From Pseudomonadota bacterium (GTDB lineage Bacteria > Desulfobacterota > Desulfovibrionia > Desulfovibrionales > Desulfovibrionaceae), in NCBI GenBank assembly GCA_023433925.1, contig JAEYTO010000077.1, forward strand, positions 1-22,997: a stretch of DNA of 22,997 nucleotides, in the 5' to 3' direction. Below, in pieces: positions 8,401 through 15,929 of this stretch. The notes under the pieces were generated by a model that saw nothing but the letters and a program-made list of their open reading frames with translations, was not told the DNA's origin and did no database searches. Position numbers and translations under genes: made by a program. Position 1 is the first letter of the stretch. The number at the start of each line of letters is the position of its first letter.

Positions 8401-8793
8401 CGCGTGCTCAGCCGCCTGGACCGCCGCAAGTCCTGGAGCCTGTTCTGCGAGGCGCTTAAGAGCGACGTGGAGGACATCCAGGGCGGCACCACGCCCGAGG
8501 GCATCCACACCGGCGCCATGGCCGGGGCCGTGGACATCATCCAGCGCGGCTACACGGACATGGAGATGCGCGGCGACGTGCTGTGGTTCAACCCGCGCAT
8601 CCCCGAGCCCATGGAGCGCATGAGGACGCGCATCCGCTATCGCGGCCACTCCCTGCAAATCGAGATCACCGAGGGCCTGCTCACGGTCACGGCCTGCCGC
8701 ACGGGCATGCATCCCATCAGGATCGGCTACAAGAACCGCGTGTACACCATGCAGTCGGGCGACGTGCGCAGGATCAAGCTGCTGGAGAGATAG
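5482..8793 (+). CDS. trehalose-6-phosphate phosphatase / GH65 phosphorylase fusion
   Basis: An 1103-residue two-domain protein. Residues about 15-270 form a trehalose-6-phosphate phosphatase: DYDGT with Asp36 and Asp38, VISGR, and GDDTTDED at 218-225, all typical of OtsB. From about 285 to the C-terminus it is a GH65 enzyme: N-terminal beta-sandwich domain, then the (alpha/alpha)6 barrel with GPDEYHE, whose Glu794 is the expected general acid. KQAD (918-921) and SHGSTLS (962-968) correspond to the glucosyl- and phosphate-binding segments of inverting disaccharide phosphorylases. The inferred activity is trehalose-6-phosphate to trehalose, then phosphorolysis to glucose and beta-glucose-1-phosphate. 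Specificity for trehalose rather than maltose or kojibiose is inferred from the fused phosphatase and the upstream mutase. No signal peptide. No trehalose-6-phosphate synthase gene is in the window. Confidence 0.88.
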   Translation: MNKQATHERLALPSALDRLDEIIGRAEGKELALFLDYDGTLTPIVSTPDKAVLSESMRKAVEQLAQEATVGVISGRALADVRKHMDLPGLAYAGDHGFSMLAPDGRSMDYEPAKEFLPDVARCASELEERLAGTRGARVERKDFSLAVHYRNVAEEDMARLREVVEQVEAGCPRLRFSGGKKVYDVKPRMDWDKGRALTYILDALDLGGGKAVPVYIGDDTTDEDAFRAIKGRGVPILVSDLPGETQADYTLLDPAEVEHFLGRLLDRLREIRAPEGPEALGSKAGARDLGEWALVYDDYRPDQEGLRESLTALGNGYFVTRGACFWASDDGTHYPGAYLAGGYNRLKSEIRGRDLVNEDLVNMPNWLHLSFRRPGGEWFSPRPEELSGYRLVLDLKRGVSIRTFTWIDAEGRRTKVEEHRLVHMRHMHAAAQCLTLTPLDWSGELEFRSALDGNVTNNGVPRYRALRGEHLEGLESGSDGEETVWLTVRTKQSLLEVAMALRTRAFHGSGSDAAHGGEAVRPERGPLRDKDLVGQTFSLKLEQSRPTRVEKVVTLFTSRDRAISEAGLAARENIERLGDFGPLLDDHAQTWGQIWGYFDIRFKLKEDDRDRFQMILHLYTFHLLQTSSPNTRGLDAGVPSRGWHGEAYRGHIFWDELFIFPLLNFRIPEITRSLLMYRYRRLREARAMARTHGRRGAMYPWQSGSSGREESQVMHLNPNSGEWGPDNTHLQRHVNAAIAFNVSQYYQVTGDLEFMAFYGLEMLLEIARYWASLCEWNAELGRHEIKGVVGPDEYHEGYPWSDRPGLDNNFYTNFMAAWTIDEAKRLLELMPEDIASEVRQRVYLHDEELARWEHISERMRLVFLDTPDGRIPAQFEHYERLEEFDWQGYRQKYGDIKRLDRVLKAEGDTPNRFKASKQADVLMLLYLFSREEIERMFSQLGYPFEPAMIPRTIDYYLARTSHGSTLSFVVHARVLSRLDRRKSWSLFCEALKSDVEDIQGGTTPEGIHTGAMAGAVDIIQRGYTDMEMRGDVLWFNPRIPEPMERMRTRIRYRGHSLQIEITEGLLTVTACRTGMHPIRIGYKNRVYTMQSGDVRRIKLLER

Positions 8794-8822
8794 CCGCCGC
8801 CCGTTTCGCCCGCCTGATCCCA

Positions 8823-8892
8823 AAAAAGTTCTTGGAAAAGGATGGGGATTCGGGAGAAGGAGAAGCCTTCTTCAGAAGGATTCTCCTTCTCT
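8823..8892 (+). repeat. hairpin repeat, family R2, diverged copy
   Basis: AAAAAAGTTCTTGG is followed by a purine-rich stretch and a long hairpin. The outer stem is 11 bp and perfect (8854-8864 with 8881-8891), and the inner stem is 6 bp (8866-8871 with 8874-8879). The order, AAAAGTTTTTGG-like motif then purine-rich strand then large hairpin, is that of the right halves of the repeats at 18112-18178 and 20394-20461. It ends only nine bases before the Shine-Dalgarno of the UbiD-family gene. There is no T-run after the stem. Confidence 0.6.
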
Positions 8893-8913
8893 CAACCGCC
8901 GGAGGCTTTCCGC

Positions 8914-10770
8914 ATGGGCTATCGCAACCTTTCCGAGTGCATCGGCGACCTCGAGGCCAGGGGCTGGCTCCGCCGCATCGACGTTGAGATCGACGCACGC
9001 CTCGAAGCGGGCGTGATCCAGCGCCGGGCCTACCGCAAGGGCGGGCCGGCGCTCCTGTTCACGCGCGTGAAGAACTGCCGCTTCCCCATGCTGGCCAACC
9101 TGTTCGGCACGCTCGATCGCACGCGCCACATCTTCCGCGACGCCCTGCCCATGGTCGAGCGCCTCATGAAGGCCAAGGCCGATCCGGCCGTAGCGCTCAA
9201 GGAAGCCCTGCGCCGGCCATGGAGCTACGCGGGCGCGCCCAGGGCCCTGTACAACGCCCTGCCGCGCACGGTGAAGTCCGGCCCGGTCCTGGCTCGGGAG
9301 ACGCGCATCTCCGAGCTGCCGCAGCTCATTTCCTGGCCCATGGATGGCGGGGCCTACGTGACGCTGCCGCAGGTCTATTCCGAGAGCCTGTCCAAGCCGG
9401 GCTTCGGCGGGTCGAACCTGGGCATGTACCGCGTGCAGCTCTCGGGCGCGACTTATGAGCAGAACCGCGAGATCGGCCTGCACTACCAGATCCATCGCGG
9501 CATCGGCCACCATCACGCCGAGGCCATCGCCGCCGGCCGGCCCCTGCCGGTGAACGTCTTCGTGGGCGGGCCGCCGTCCATGACGCTCGCCGCGGTCATG
9601 CCCCTGCCCGAGGGCATCGCCGAGCTGCTGTTCGCGGGCGCGCTGGGCGGCAGGCGCGTGGACATGATCGACGGCTCGGCCGCGCCCAACGGCCTGCCCA
9701 TGCTCGCCGAGGCCGACTTCTGCATCTGCGGCGTGGTGGAGCGCGGCGAGAAGCCCGAGGGACCTTTCGGCGACCATCTGGGCTACTACAGCCTGGCCCA
9801 CGACTTTCCGGTGCTCAGGGTCCAGAAGGTCTTCCACCGCCAGGGCGCGATCTGGCCGTTCACCACCGTGGGCCGGCCGCCGCAGGAGGACACGGTCTTC
9901 GGCGCGTTCATCCACGAACTGACCGCCGCCCTCGTGCCCACGGTCTTCGCGGGCGTGCACGAGGTCCACGCCGTGGACGCCGCCGGCGTGCACCCGCTCT
10001 TGCTGGCCATCGGCAGCGAGCGCTACGTGCCCTACGCGGCCGAGCGCCAGCCCCAGGAACTGCTGACCAACGCCATGAGCCTGCTGGGCAACACGCAGAC
10101 GGCCCTGTCCAAGTACGTGCTCATCCTGGCCAGGGAGGACAACCCGCCCTCGGCGCACGACATTCCGGGATTCTTCAGGCATCTGCTGGAGCGCATGGAT
10201 CTGGCGCGCGACTTCCACTTCATCACGCGCACGACCATGGACACGCTGGACTACTCGGGCATCAGCCTCAACCAGGGCTCCAAGCTCGTGCTGGCGGCCT
10301 GCGGAGGGAAGAAGCGCGAGCTGGCCACGGCTCTGCCGGCGGGCTTCTCGCTGCCCGAGGGCTTCAGGGATGCGCGCGTGTTCGCGCCGGGCATCGTCCT
10401 GGTCTCCGCGCCCAGACACGACCGGGGCCGCGACGAGCACGACCCGCGCATGGAGGCCCTGGCCGGGCATCTGGGGTCCATCGGCGGCCTGGAAGGGCTG
10501 CCCTGGGTCGTGGTCTGCGACGACGCGGCCTTCGCGGCCAGGGACTGGGACAACTTCCTGTGGGTGGCCTTCACCCGCTCGGACCCGGCCACGGACATCT
10601 ACGGCGCGGGCTCGTTCGTGCGCTGCAAGCACTGGGGCTGCCAAGGCCCGGCGGTCATCGACGCCCGGCTCAAGACCTACCACGCCCCGGCGCTGGAGCC
10701 CGACCCGGAGGTGGAGAAGCGCGTGGACGCCCTGGGCGCGCCCGGCGGGCCGCTGCACGGGCTGGTGTAA
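8914..10770 (+). CDS. UbiD-family decarboxylase (menaquinone-type)
   Basis: A 618-residue UbiD-family decarboxylase, an enzyme family that uses prenylated FMN. The R-E-D/E catalytic set is recognisable: Arg173 in SNLGMYR, and Glu282 and Asp287 in PEGPFGDHLGYYS. The length matches the roughly 600-residue bacterial forms assigned to menaquinone synthesis by the futalosine route rather than the ~490-residue E. coli UbiD. That assignment rests on length and organism type; aromatic carboxylases of the same family are an alternative. The ATG at 8914 is preceded at eight bases by GGAGG; an upstream in-frame ATG at 8842 lies inside a hairpin repeat and adds 24 unrelated residues. No UbiX (prenyltransferase) gene is in the window. 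It converges on the ABC transporter operon. Confidence 0.88.
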   Translation: MGYRNLSECIGDLEARGWLRRIDVEIDARLEAGVIQRRAYRKGGPALLFTRVKNCRFPMLANLFGTLDRTRHIFRDALPMVERLMKAKADPAVALKEALRRPWSYAGAPRALYNALPRTVKSGPVLARETRISELPQLISWPMDGGAYVTLPQVYSESLSKPGFGGSNLGMYRVQLSGATYEQNREIGLHYQIHRGIGHHHAEAIAAGRPLPVNVFVGGPPSMTLAAVMPLPEGIAELLFAGALGGRRVDMIDGSAAPNGLPMLAEADFCICGVVERGEKPEGPFGDHLGYYSLAHDFPVLRVQKVFHRQGAIWPFTTVGRPPQEDTVFGAFIHELTAALVPTVFAGVHEVHAVDAAGVHPLLLAIGSERYVPYAAERQPQELLTNAMSLLGNTQTALSKYVLILAREDNPPSAHDIPGFFRHLLERMDLARDFHFITRTTMDTLDYSGISLNQGSKLVLAACGGKKRELATALPAGFSLPEGFRDARVFAPGIVLVSAPRHDRGRDEHDPRMEALAGHLGSIGGLEGLPWVVVCDDAAFAARDWDNFLWVAFTRSDPATDIYGAGSFVRCKHWGCQGPAVIDARLKTYHAPALEPDPEVEKRVDALGAPGGPLHGLV

Positions 10771-10809
10771 GAGGGGCGCCGCAGTCGGGGCAAGGCCTTC
10801 CCGGCCTGG

Positions 10810-11928
10810 TCAGGCCATCTGGCCGATGGTCTTGCGGAAGCGGCCCAGCGCGATGACGAAGAACACGCAGCCGATGGCGGCGAGGGCCAGGAACTGCGGC
10901 CACACGACCTGGATTCCCGCGCCACGGTAGAGGATCGCCTGCCCCGCGGACACGAAGTGCGTGGTCGGCGCGGCCAGCATCACGTCCTGCACGAACTCCG
11001 GCATGCTCTCGCGCGGCGTGGTGCCTCCCGAGAGCATTTGCAGCGGCAGCAGCGTCAGCATCATCAGCAGGCCGAACTGGGGCATGGAGCGCGCCACGGT
11101 GGCCATGAAGATGCCCATGGAGGTCGTCGCGAACAGGTGCAGCGCGGCGCAGGCCAGGAACAGCGCCCGCGAGCCTTCGATGGGCACACGCAACGCGCCC
11201 TGCACGACGAGAGCCAGCGAGAGCCCCGTGGCCAGCAGGACCACCAGCCCCATGGACCAGATCTTGGACAGCATGATCTCGCCGGGCGTGACCGGCATCA
11301 CCAGCAGGTGCTCGATGGTGCCGTGCTCGCGCTCGCGGATCAGGGCCGCGCCGGTCAGGATGATCGACAGCATGGTCACGGTGTTGATGAGCTCCATCAC
11401 CGAACCGAACCAGGCCTGCGTCAGATTGGGATTGAAGCGCGCCCGCAGCGCCAGTCCGACCGGGGGCGCTGCGCCGTCGTAGTGTCCGAGGAACCTGTTG
11501 GTTTCCTCCATGACGATGCGCTGGACATAGCTGCTGCCGGTGAAGGCCTGGCTCATGCGCGTGGCGTCGACATTGAGCTGGACCGTGGGCGACCGTCCGG
11601 CCATGGCGTCCCTCTGGAAGTTCGGCGGGATGTCGAGCACGAAGGTGTACTCGCCCGCGTCCAGGGCCGGATCGACCTCGGCCAGCGAGATCATGTCCGG
11701 GTGCATGAAATACGGCGGCATGAATGCCGAGGCGATGCGCAGGGACAAGGGCGATCCGTCCTCGTCCACGATGGCGATGGCGGCGTTGTGCAGGGAATCG
11801 GGGGCCGCGGTGGCGGCGGTGTAGATCGAGACCGAGAATGTGTACGCGATCAGCACCAGCATGGCCGGATCGCGGAACAGGCTCCACAGCTCCTTGACGC
11901 CCAGGCGGTATATGGTGGAGCTTCTCAT
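10810..11928 (-). CDS. ABC-2 type permease, YhhJ-like
   Basis: A 372-residue inner-membrane permease of the ABC-2 family. One membrane segment lies near residues 23-42, followed by a periplasmic domain of about 130 residues (containing IPPNFQRDAMAGRSPTVQ, a family signature region). About five hydrophobic segments then fill the C-terminal half, including the conserved cytoplasmic loop with REREHGTIEHLLVMPV. It is the last gene of the operon and starts three bases after the stop of the ATPase fusion. Size and position match E. coli YhhJ (about 375 residues). It probably pairs with the permease part of the fusion to export a substrate not identifiable from sequence. Confidence 0.88.
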   Translation of the reverse strand: MRSSTIYRLGVKELWSLFRDPAMLVLIAYTFSVSIYTAATAAPDSLHNAAIAIVDEDGSPLSLRIASAFMPPYFMHPDMISLAEVDPALDAGEYTFVLDIPPNFQRDAMAGRSPTVQLNVDATRMSQAFTGSSYVQRIVMEETNRFLGHYDGAAPPVGLALRARFNPNLTQAWFGSVMELINTVTMLSIILTGAALIREREHGTIEHLLVMPVTPGEIMLSKIWSMGLVVLLATGLSLALVVQGALRVPIEGSRALFLACAALHLFATTSMGIFMATVARSMPQFGLLMMLTLLPLQMLSGGTTPRESMPEFVQDVMLAAPTTHFVSAGQAILYRGAGIQVVWPQFLALAAIGCVFFVIALGRFRKTIGQMA

Positions 11929-11931
11929 GGG

Positions 11932-14706
11932 TCAGGAGTCCTGCTTCTTCAGGAGCACGATGGACAGCCCGATGATGACCGGAACCGCCAGCAGCATCGG
12001 CCAGAATGACGCGCGCAGGTCGTGGAAGCCCAGGGCCTTGCTGAACACGCCGCGGCTGATGGTCAGGAAGTACGAGGCCGGATAGATCCGCCCGATGAAC
12101 GCGCCAAAGCCCTCCAGCGAGGATACCGGGTTGAGCAGGCCGGCGAACTGGACCGCCGGGAGCATCGTGCCGATCATGGCCACGAACATGGCCGCGATCT
12201 GGCTGCGGGTGAAGGTAGAGGCCAACAGGCCGAAGCCGGTGGAGAAGAGAACGAAGATGAGCGCGGCCAGGGCCAGGGTGGGGAAGCTGCCCTTGACCGG
12301 GACGTCGAACACCGTGACGGCCAGCAGGGTCATGAGCAGGAAGTTCAGCATGCCCAGGGCCACATAGGGCAGTTGCTTGCCGAGCATGAACTCGGTGCGG
12401 GTGACCGGGGTGACGTAGAGGTTGATGATCGAGCCGAGCTCCTTTTCGCGCACCACCGACAGCGCCGTGAGCATGGCCGGGATCATGAGCAGCAGGAGCG
12501 GGATCACCGCCGGCACCATGGCCGGCAGGCTCTTGATCTCCGGGTTGTAGCGAAAGCGCGTCTCGACGACCACGGGACCGCCCGACATGTCCCGGCCGAG
12601 CCGATGCACGGCCATGTCGGCCAGCCAGCTCTGGTGTATGCCCTGCACGTAGCCCCGCACGGTTTCGGCGCGCTGCGGCATGGCCCCGTCGATCCACGCG
12701 CCGATCCGCACGGGCGTGCCGCGCTTCACGTCGCGGGCGAAGTTTGGCGGGATCTCGATGGCCAGCGACAGCTCGCCGCTGCGCATGCGGCGGTCGAGCT
12801 CGTCGTAGCTCGTGATGGGCGGGCGTTCGACGAAGTAGCGCGAGCCCGAGAGGTTCAGCGTGTAGGACTGGCTCAGAGAGGTCTGGTCCCGGTCGAGCAC
12901 CGCGTAGCTGAGGTCCTCCACGTCCATGCTGATGCCGTAGCCCATGACGAACATGAGGAGCAGGCTGCCGAGCAGGGCCAGCGTACCGCGCACCGGGTCG
13001 CGCCGCAGCTCCAGCGTCTCGCGCAGGGTGTAGCTGAACGCGCGCTTGGGGCTGAAGCGCCGGCTCGGCGTGCGTGGCGTCTCGGGCTCCGGGGCGGCTG
13101 GCGCGATCATCCTGCCCTGGGGCTGCTTTCCCGCCTCGCCCGTGCCGGCCTCCTCCAGATAGCTGATGAAGGCCTGCTCCAGGTCGGCAGCGCCGCGCTC
13201 GCGCACCAGCTCGGCCGGCGCGCCGCTGGCCAGCACGCGGCCCGCGTGCATCAGGGAAATGCGGTCGCAGCGCTCGGCTTCGTTCATGAAGTGGGTGGAG
13301 ATGAAGATCGTGACCTTGTCCTTGCGCGCCAGATCGATCATCAGCCGCCAGAAGGTGTCGCGGGCGATGGGATCGACGCCCGAGGTCGGCTCGTCGAGGA
13401 TCAGCAGCTCCGGCCCGTGCACCATGGCCACGGCCAGCGAGAGGCGTTGGCGCATGCCCAGGGGCAGGCTGTCCGGCAGGGCGTCGGGCACGTCGCCGAG
13501 GCCGAAGCGGGCGATCATCCCCTCCACGCGCGCCGGAATGTCGGCCTCGGGCGCCTGGAACAGGCGCGCGTGCAGCACCAGGTTCTGGCGCACGGTAAGC
13601 TCGGTGTACAGCGAGAAGGCCTGCGACATGTAGCCGACCCGCCGGCGCGTGGCCATGTCGCGCGGATTCACCTCGCGGCCGAACAGCTTGGCCTGACCTT
13701 CGCTGGCCGGCAGCAGGCCCGTGAGCATCTTCATGGTGGTGGATTTGCCGCTGCCGTTGGAGCCGAGAAAGCCGAATATCTCGCCGCTTCGGATGCGAAA
13801 GCTGACATGGTCCACGGCGACGAAATCGCCGAAGCGCTTGGTCAGGCCGTGGGCCTCGATGGCGATGTCGGCCTCCCCGGCATCGGCCAGGGGCGGAATC
13901 TCCACGGGCTCGTGGCCACGCCTGCGCTCTTCCGGCAGCAGCGCGATGAAAGCCTGCTCCAGCGAAGCCGCGCCGGCGCGCTCGCGCAGTTCGCGCGGGG
14001 TTCCCCTGGCGAGAATCTTGCCGGCGTCCATGGCCACCAGCCAGTCGAAGTCATCGGCCTCGTCCATGTAGGCGGTGGCGACGAGCACGCTCATGCCGGG
14101 ACGTTCGGCGCGGATGTTCCCGATCAGGCTCCAGAACTGATTGCGCGCCAGCGGATCGACTCCGGTGGTCGGCTCGTCGAGGATCAGCAGGTCCGGGTCG
14201 TGGATCAGCGCGCAGCACAGGCCGAGCTTCTGCTTCATGCCGCCGGAGAGCTTGCCGGCCGGCCGCGCGAGGAACGGATGCAGGCCGGTGCTGGCGGTCA
14301 GCGCATCGATGCGCCGTCGCCGCTCGGCCGCGCCCTGGCCGAACAGCCGGCCGAAGAACTGCAAGTTCTCCTCCACCGACAGGGTGGGGTAGAGGTTCTT
14401 GCCCAAACCTTGGGGCATGTAGGCGATCCTCGGGCCGACGCGCTCGCGGTGGCTCTCGTCGGCCATGTCGCCGCCGAGCGCCTCCACGCGGCCTTCTTGG
14501 ATGGCCCGCGCGCCGGCCACGAGCGACATGAGGCTGGACTTGCCCACGCCGTCGGGGCCGATCAGGCCCACCATGCGCCCGCCGGGGATGTCCAGGTCAA
14601 TCCCGTCCAGCGCCATGGTCTTGCCCAAGCGCAGGCTGACGCCGGCGAGGCGGACGACCGGCTCTGCCGCGCCCGCCGTGGGGCTCGTGGATTCGCCGGC
14701 GGTCAT
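11932..14706 (-). CDS. rbbA: RbbA-type fusion: two ABC ATPase domains plus ABC-2 permease
   Basis: A 924-residue protein with three parts. ATPase domain 1 has Walker A GPDGVGKSS at 50-58, signature LSGGMKQKL and Walker B LLILDEPTTGVDP. ATPase domain 2 has GSNGSGKSTT and LLILDEPTSGVDP, but its signature is LPLGMRQRL instead of LSGGQ. A linker leads to an ABC-2 permease with a first membrane segment, a periplasmic domain and about five C-terminal segments (REKELGSIINLYVTPVTR loop). E. coli RbbA, about 911 residues, has the same architecture; it has been described as a ribosome-associated ATPase, although the operon context argues for export. The ATG at 14706 overlaps the stop of the HlyD-like gene (ATGA), indicating coupling; a start 11 codons upstream is possible but unsupported. 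Confidence 0.9.
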   Translation of the reverse strand: MTAGESTSPTAGAAEPVVRLAGVSLRLGKTMALDGIDLDIPGGRMVGLIGPDGVGKSSLMSLVAGARAIQEGRVEALGGDMADESHRERVGPRIAYMPQGLGKNLYPTLSVEENLQFFGRLFGQGAAERRRRIDALTASTGLHPFLARPAGKLSGGMKQKLGLCCALIHDPDLLILDEPTTGVDPLARNQFWSLIGNIRAERPGMSVLVATAYMDEADDFDWLVAMDAGKILARGTPRELRERAGAASLEQAFIALLPEERRRGHEPVEIPPLADAGEADIAIEAHGLTKRFGDFVAVDHVSFRIRSGEIFGFLGSNGSGKSTTMKMLTGLLPASEGQAKLFGREVNPRDMATRRRVGYMSQAFSLYTELTVRQNLVLHARLFQAPEADIPARVEGMIARFGLGDVPDALPDSLPLGMRQRLSLAVAMVHGPELLILDEPTSGVDPIARDTFWRLMIDLARKDKVTIFISTHFMNEAERCDRISLMHAGRVLASGAPAELVRERGAADLEQAFISYLEEAGTGEAGKQPQGRMIAPAAPEPETPRTPSRRFSPKRAFSYTLRETLELRRDPVRGTLALLGSLLLMFVMGYGISMDVEDLSYAVLDRDQTSLSQSYTLNLSGSRYFVERPPITSYDELDRRMRSGELSLAIEIPPNFARDVKRGTPVRIGAWIDGAMPQRAETVRGYVQGIHQSWLADMAVHRLGRDMSGGPVVVETRFRYNPEIKSLPAMVPAVIPLLLLMIPAMLTALSVVREKELGSIINLYVTPVTRTEFMLGKQLPYVALGMLNFLLMTLLAVTVFDVPVKGSFPTLALAALIFVLFSTGFGLLASTFTRSQIAAMFVAMIGTMLPAVQFAGLLNPVSSLEGFGAFIGRIYPASYFLTISRGVFSKALGFHDLRASFWPMLLAVPVIIGLSIVLLKKQDS

Positions 14707-15779
14707 TGCGGGATCTTCACCTCCAGCGCGGGGGGCCATTCCGCCTGCGAGTCGATCCGCACGTAGGCCATTCCCGGCAAGCCGGTCTTGACGTAGGTGA
14801 TGTGCTTCTTGAGCAGGTCCGGGGAAATTTTCGCCTTGACCCGGAACATGAGCTTCTGCCGTTCGCTCGTGGTCTCCACCTCCTTGGGGGTGAACTGCGC
14901 GCCGGAGGCGACGAAGGACACCTTGGCCGGGATGACGTACTGAGGCGCGGCGTCGAGCACCAGGCGCGCCTCGGAGCCGATGGCGACCCGGCCCGCCGAG
15001 GAGGTGGGCAGGAAGAAGGTCATGTACACGTCGGACAGATCGAGCATGCTCAGCACGATGCCGCCGATCCCGAGAATCTCGCCGGGCTCGGCCACGCGAT
15101 ACTGCACCCGCCCGTCGCGCGGGGCCTTCAGCTCGCTGTCGGCGATGTCGGCCCGGATGCGCTCGACGGCGGCCTTGGCGGCCTCGACGCTCGACTGGGC
15201 CCTGTGCAGCTCCGAGCCGGCCGTGATGATGGCCGCCTCGGCGGCCGCCGCCTGCGCCTGGGTCGCGCTCACGGCGGCCCAGGCGCTTTGCATGGCGGCC
15301 AGGTCGTCGTCCGCCTGCTGCCGCGGACTGGCGCCCCTTTCGGCCAAGGCCGAGGAGCGGAGCGAGCGCTTCCGCGCGGCGCTATACTCCGCCTTGCGTT
15401 GAGCCACCGTGGCCTGCGCCGCGCTCTTCTCGCTTTCCCGCTGGGCAAGCTGGCTGCGTGCGGTCGCCACCGAGCTTTCCGCCTCCCGCACCTGCGCCTG
15501 GGCCTGGCGGAGCTGCGCTTCCAGTACATCCGTATCGATCCGCGCCAGCACCTGGCCGACGGTCACGAAGTCTCCCTCATCGACGAAGATGGCCTGCACC
15601 CGGCCGGCCAGCTTGGTCGCCACGTCGATCTCGGTGGCTTCGATGCGCCCGTTGCTGCTGGCGATGCCCTCGAAGCCCTGATCTTCCTTGAGGTACCGCC
15701 TGGCCAGCAGCGCGGCGACGATGACGATCACCCCGCCCCACGCGGCCCGTTTCAGCCATTTCCTGGTTCGATCCGTCAT
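14703..15779 (-). CDS. HlyD-family membrane fusion protein, YhiI-like
   Basis: A 358-residue periplasmic adaptor. A short cytoplasmic start is followed by one membrane anchor (about 13-27), then the lipoyl/biotinyl-like half (GRVQAIFVDEGDFVTVGQVLARIDTD), and a long alpha-helical coiled-coil hairpin (about 85-210) rich in Ala, Gln and Glu. The second lipoyl half (LKAPRDGRVQYRVAEPGEILGIGG) and a beta-barrel C-terminal region follow. Such proteins bridge an inner-membrane exporter to the outer membrane. It is the first gene of the operon and is coupled by an ATGA overlap to the ATPase fusion. No outer-membrane TolC-like gene or regulator is nearby. Size matches E. coli YhiI (about 355). Confidence 0.9.
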   Translation of the reverse strand: MTDRTRKWLKRAAWGGVIVIVAALLARRYLKEDQGFEGIASSNGRIEATEIDVATKLAGRVQAIFVDEGDFVTVGQVLARIDTDVLEAQLRQAQAQVREAESSVATARSQLAQRESEKSAAQATVAQRKAEYSAARKRSLRSSALAERGASPRQQADDDLAAMQSAWAAVSATQAQAAAAEAAIITAGSELHRAQSSVEAAKAAVERIRADIADSELKAPRDGRVQYRVAEPGEILGIGGIVLSMLDLSDVYMTFFLPTSSAGRVAIGSEARLVLDAAPQYVIPAKVSFVASGAQFTPKEVETTSERQKLMFRVKAKISPDLLKKHITYVKTGLPGMAYVRIDSQAEWPPALEVKIPQ

Positions 15780-15887
15780 CGGTGCGTTCCCGTCCGCTGA
15801 TGTTTGCCCGTGTCTCCCCGTGCGCGCTACGGGCCGGGGCGGTATGCGGCGAAGCCGTTCGAGGATCTCACTGAAGTTTCATTTTTT

Positions 15888-15916
15888 CTTCTATCCTGGA
15901 CAGGATAAGGGGACAA
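15888..15916 (-). promoter_or_regulatory. candidate promoter with embedded palindrome for the HlyD-RbbA-YhhJ operon
   Basis: On the minus strand TTGTCC (15916-15911) and TAGAAG (15893-15888) are separated by exactly 17 bases, each matching the sigma-70 consensus at four of six positions. The spacer is almost filled by the perfect dyad TATCCTGTCCAGGATA (15892-15907), seven-base arms with a two-base centre. A repressor or MerR-like activator bound there would control polymerase directly. Predicted transcripts would carry a leader of about 100 bases. The hairpin is not followed by a T-run, so it is unlikely to be a terminator of the upstream gene. Confidence 0.5.
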
Positions 15917-15929
15917 GCACCTTGCCGGT

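Noticed and set aside
4942..8823. A 1293-codon open frame on the minus strand opposite the trehalose fusion gene
   Set aside because: The plus strand there encodes recognisable motifs from end to end. The antisense frame is low-complexity, rich in Ala, Gly, Val, Leu and His, as expected from the shadow of a very GC-rich gene.
8842..8913. An upstream in-frame ATG extending the UbiD-family protein by 24 residues
   Set aside because: The extension runs through the hairpin repeat and has no family similarity; the ATG at 8914 has an ideal GGAGG.
12022..14766. A 914-codon open frame on the plus strand opposite the RbbA-type gene
   Set aside because: It shows antisense composition without motifs, while the minus strand has two complete ATPase domains and a permease.
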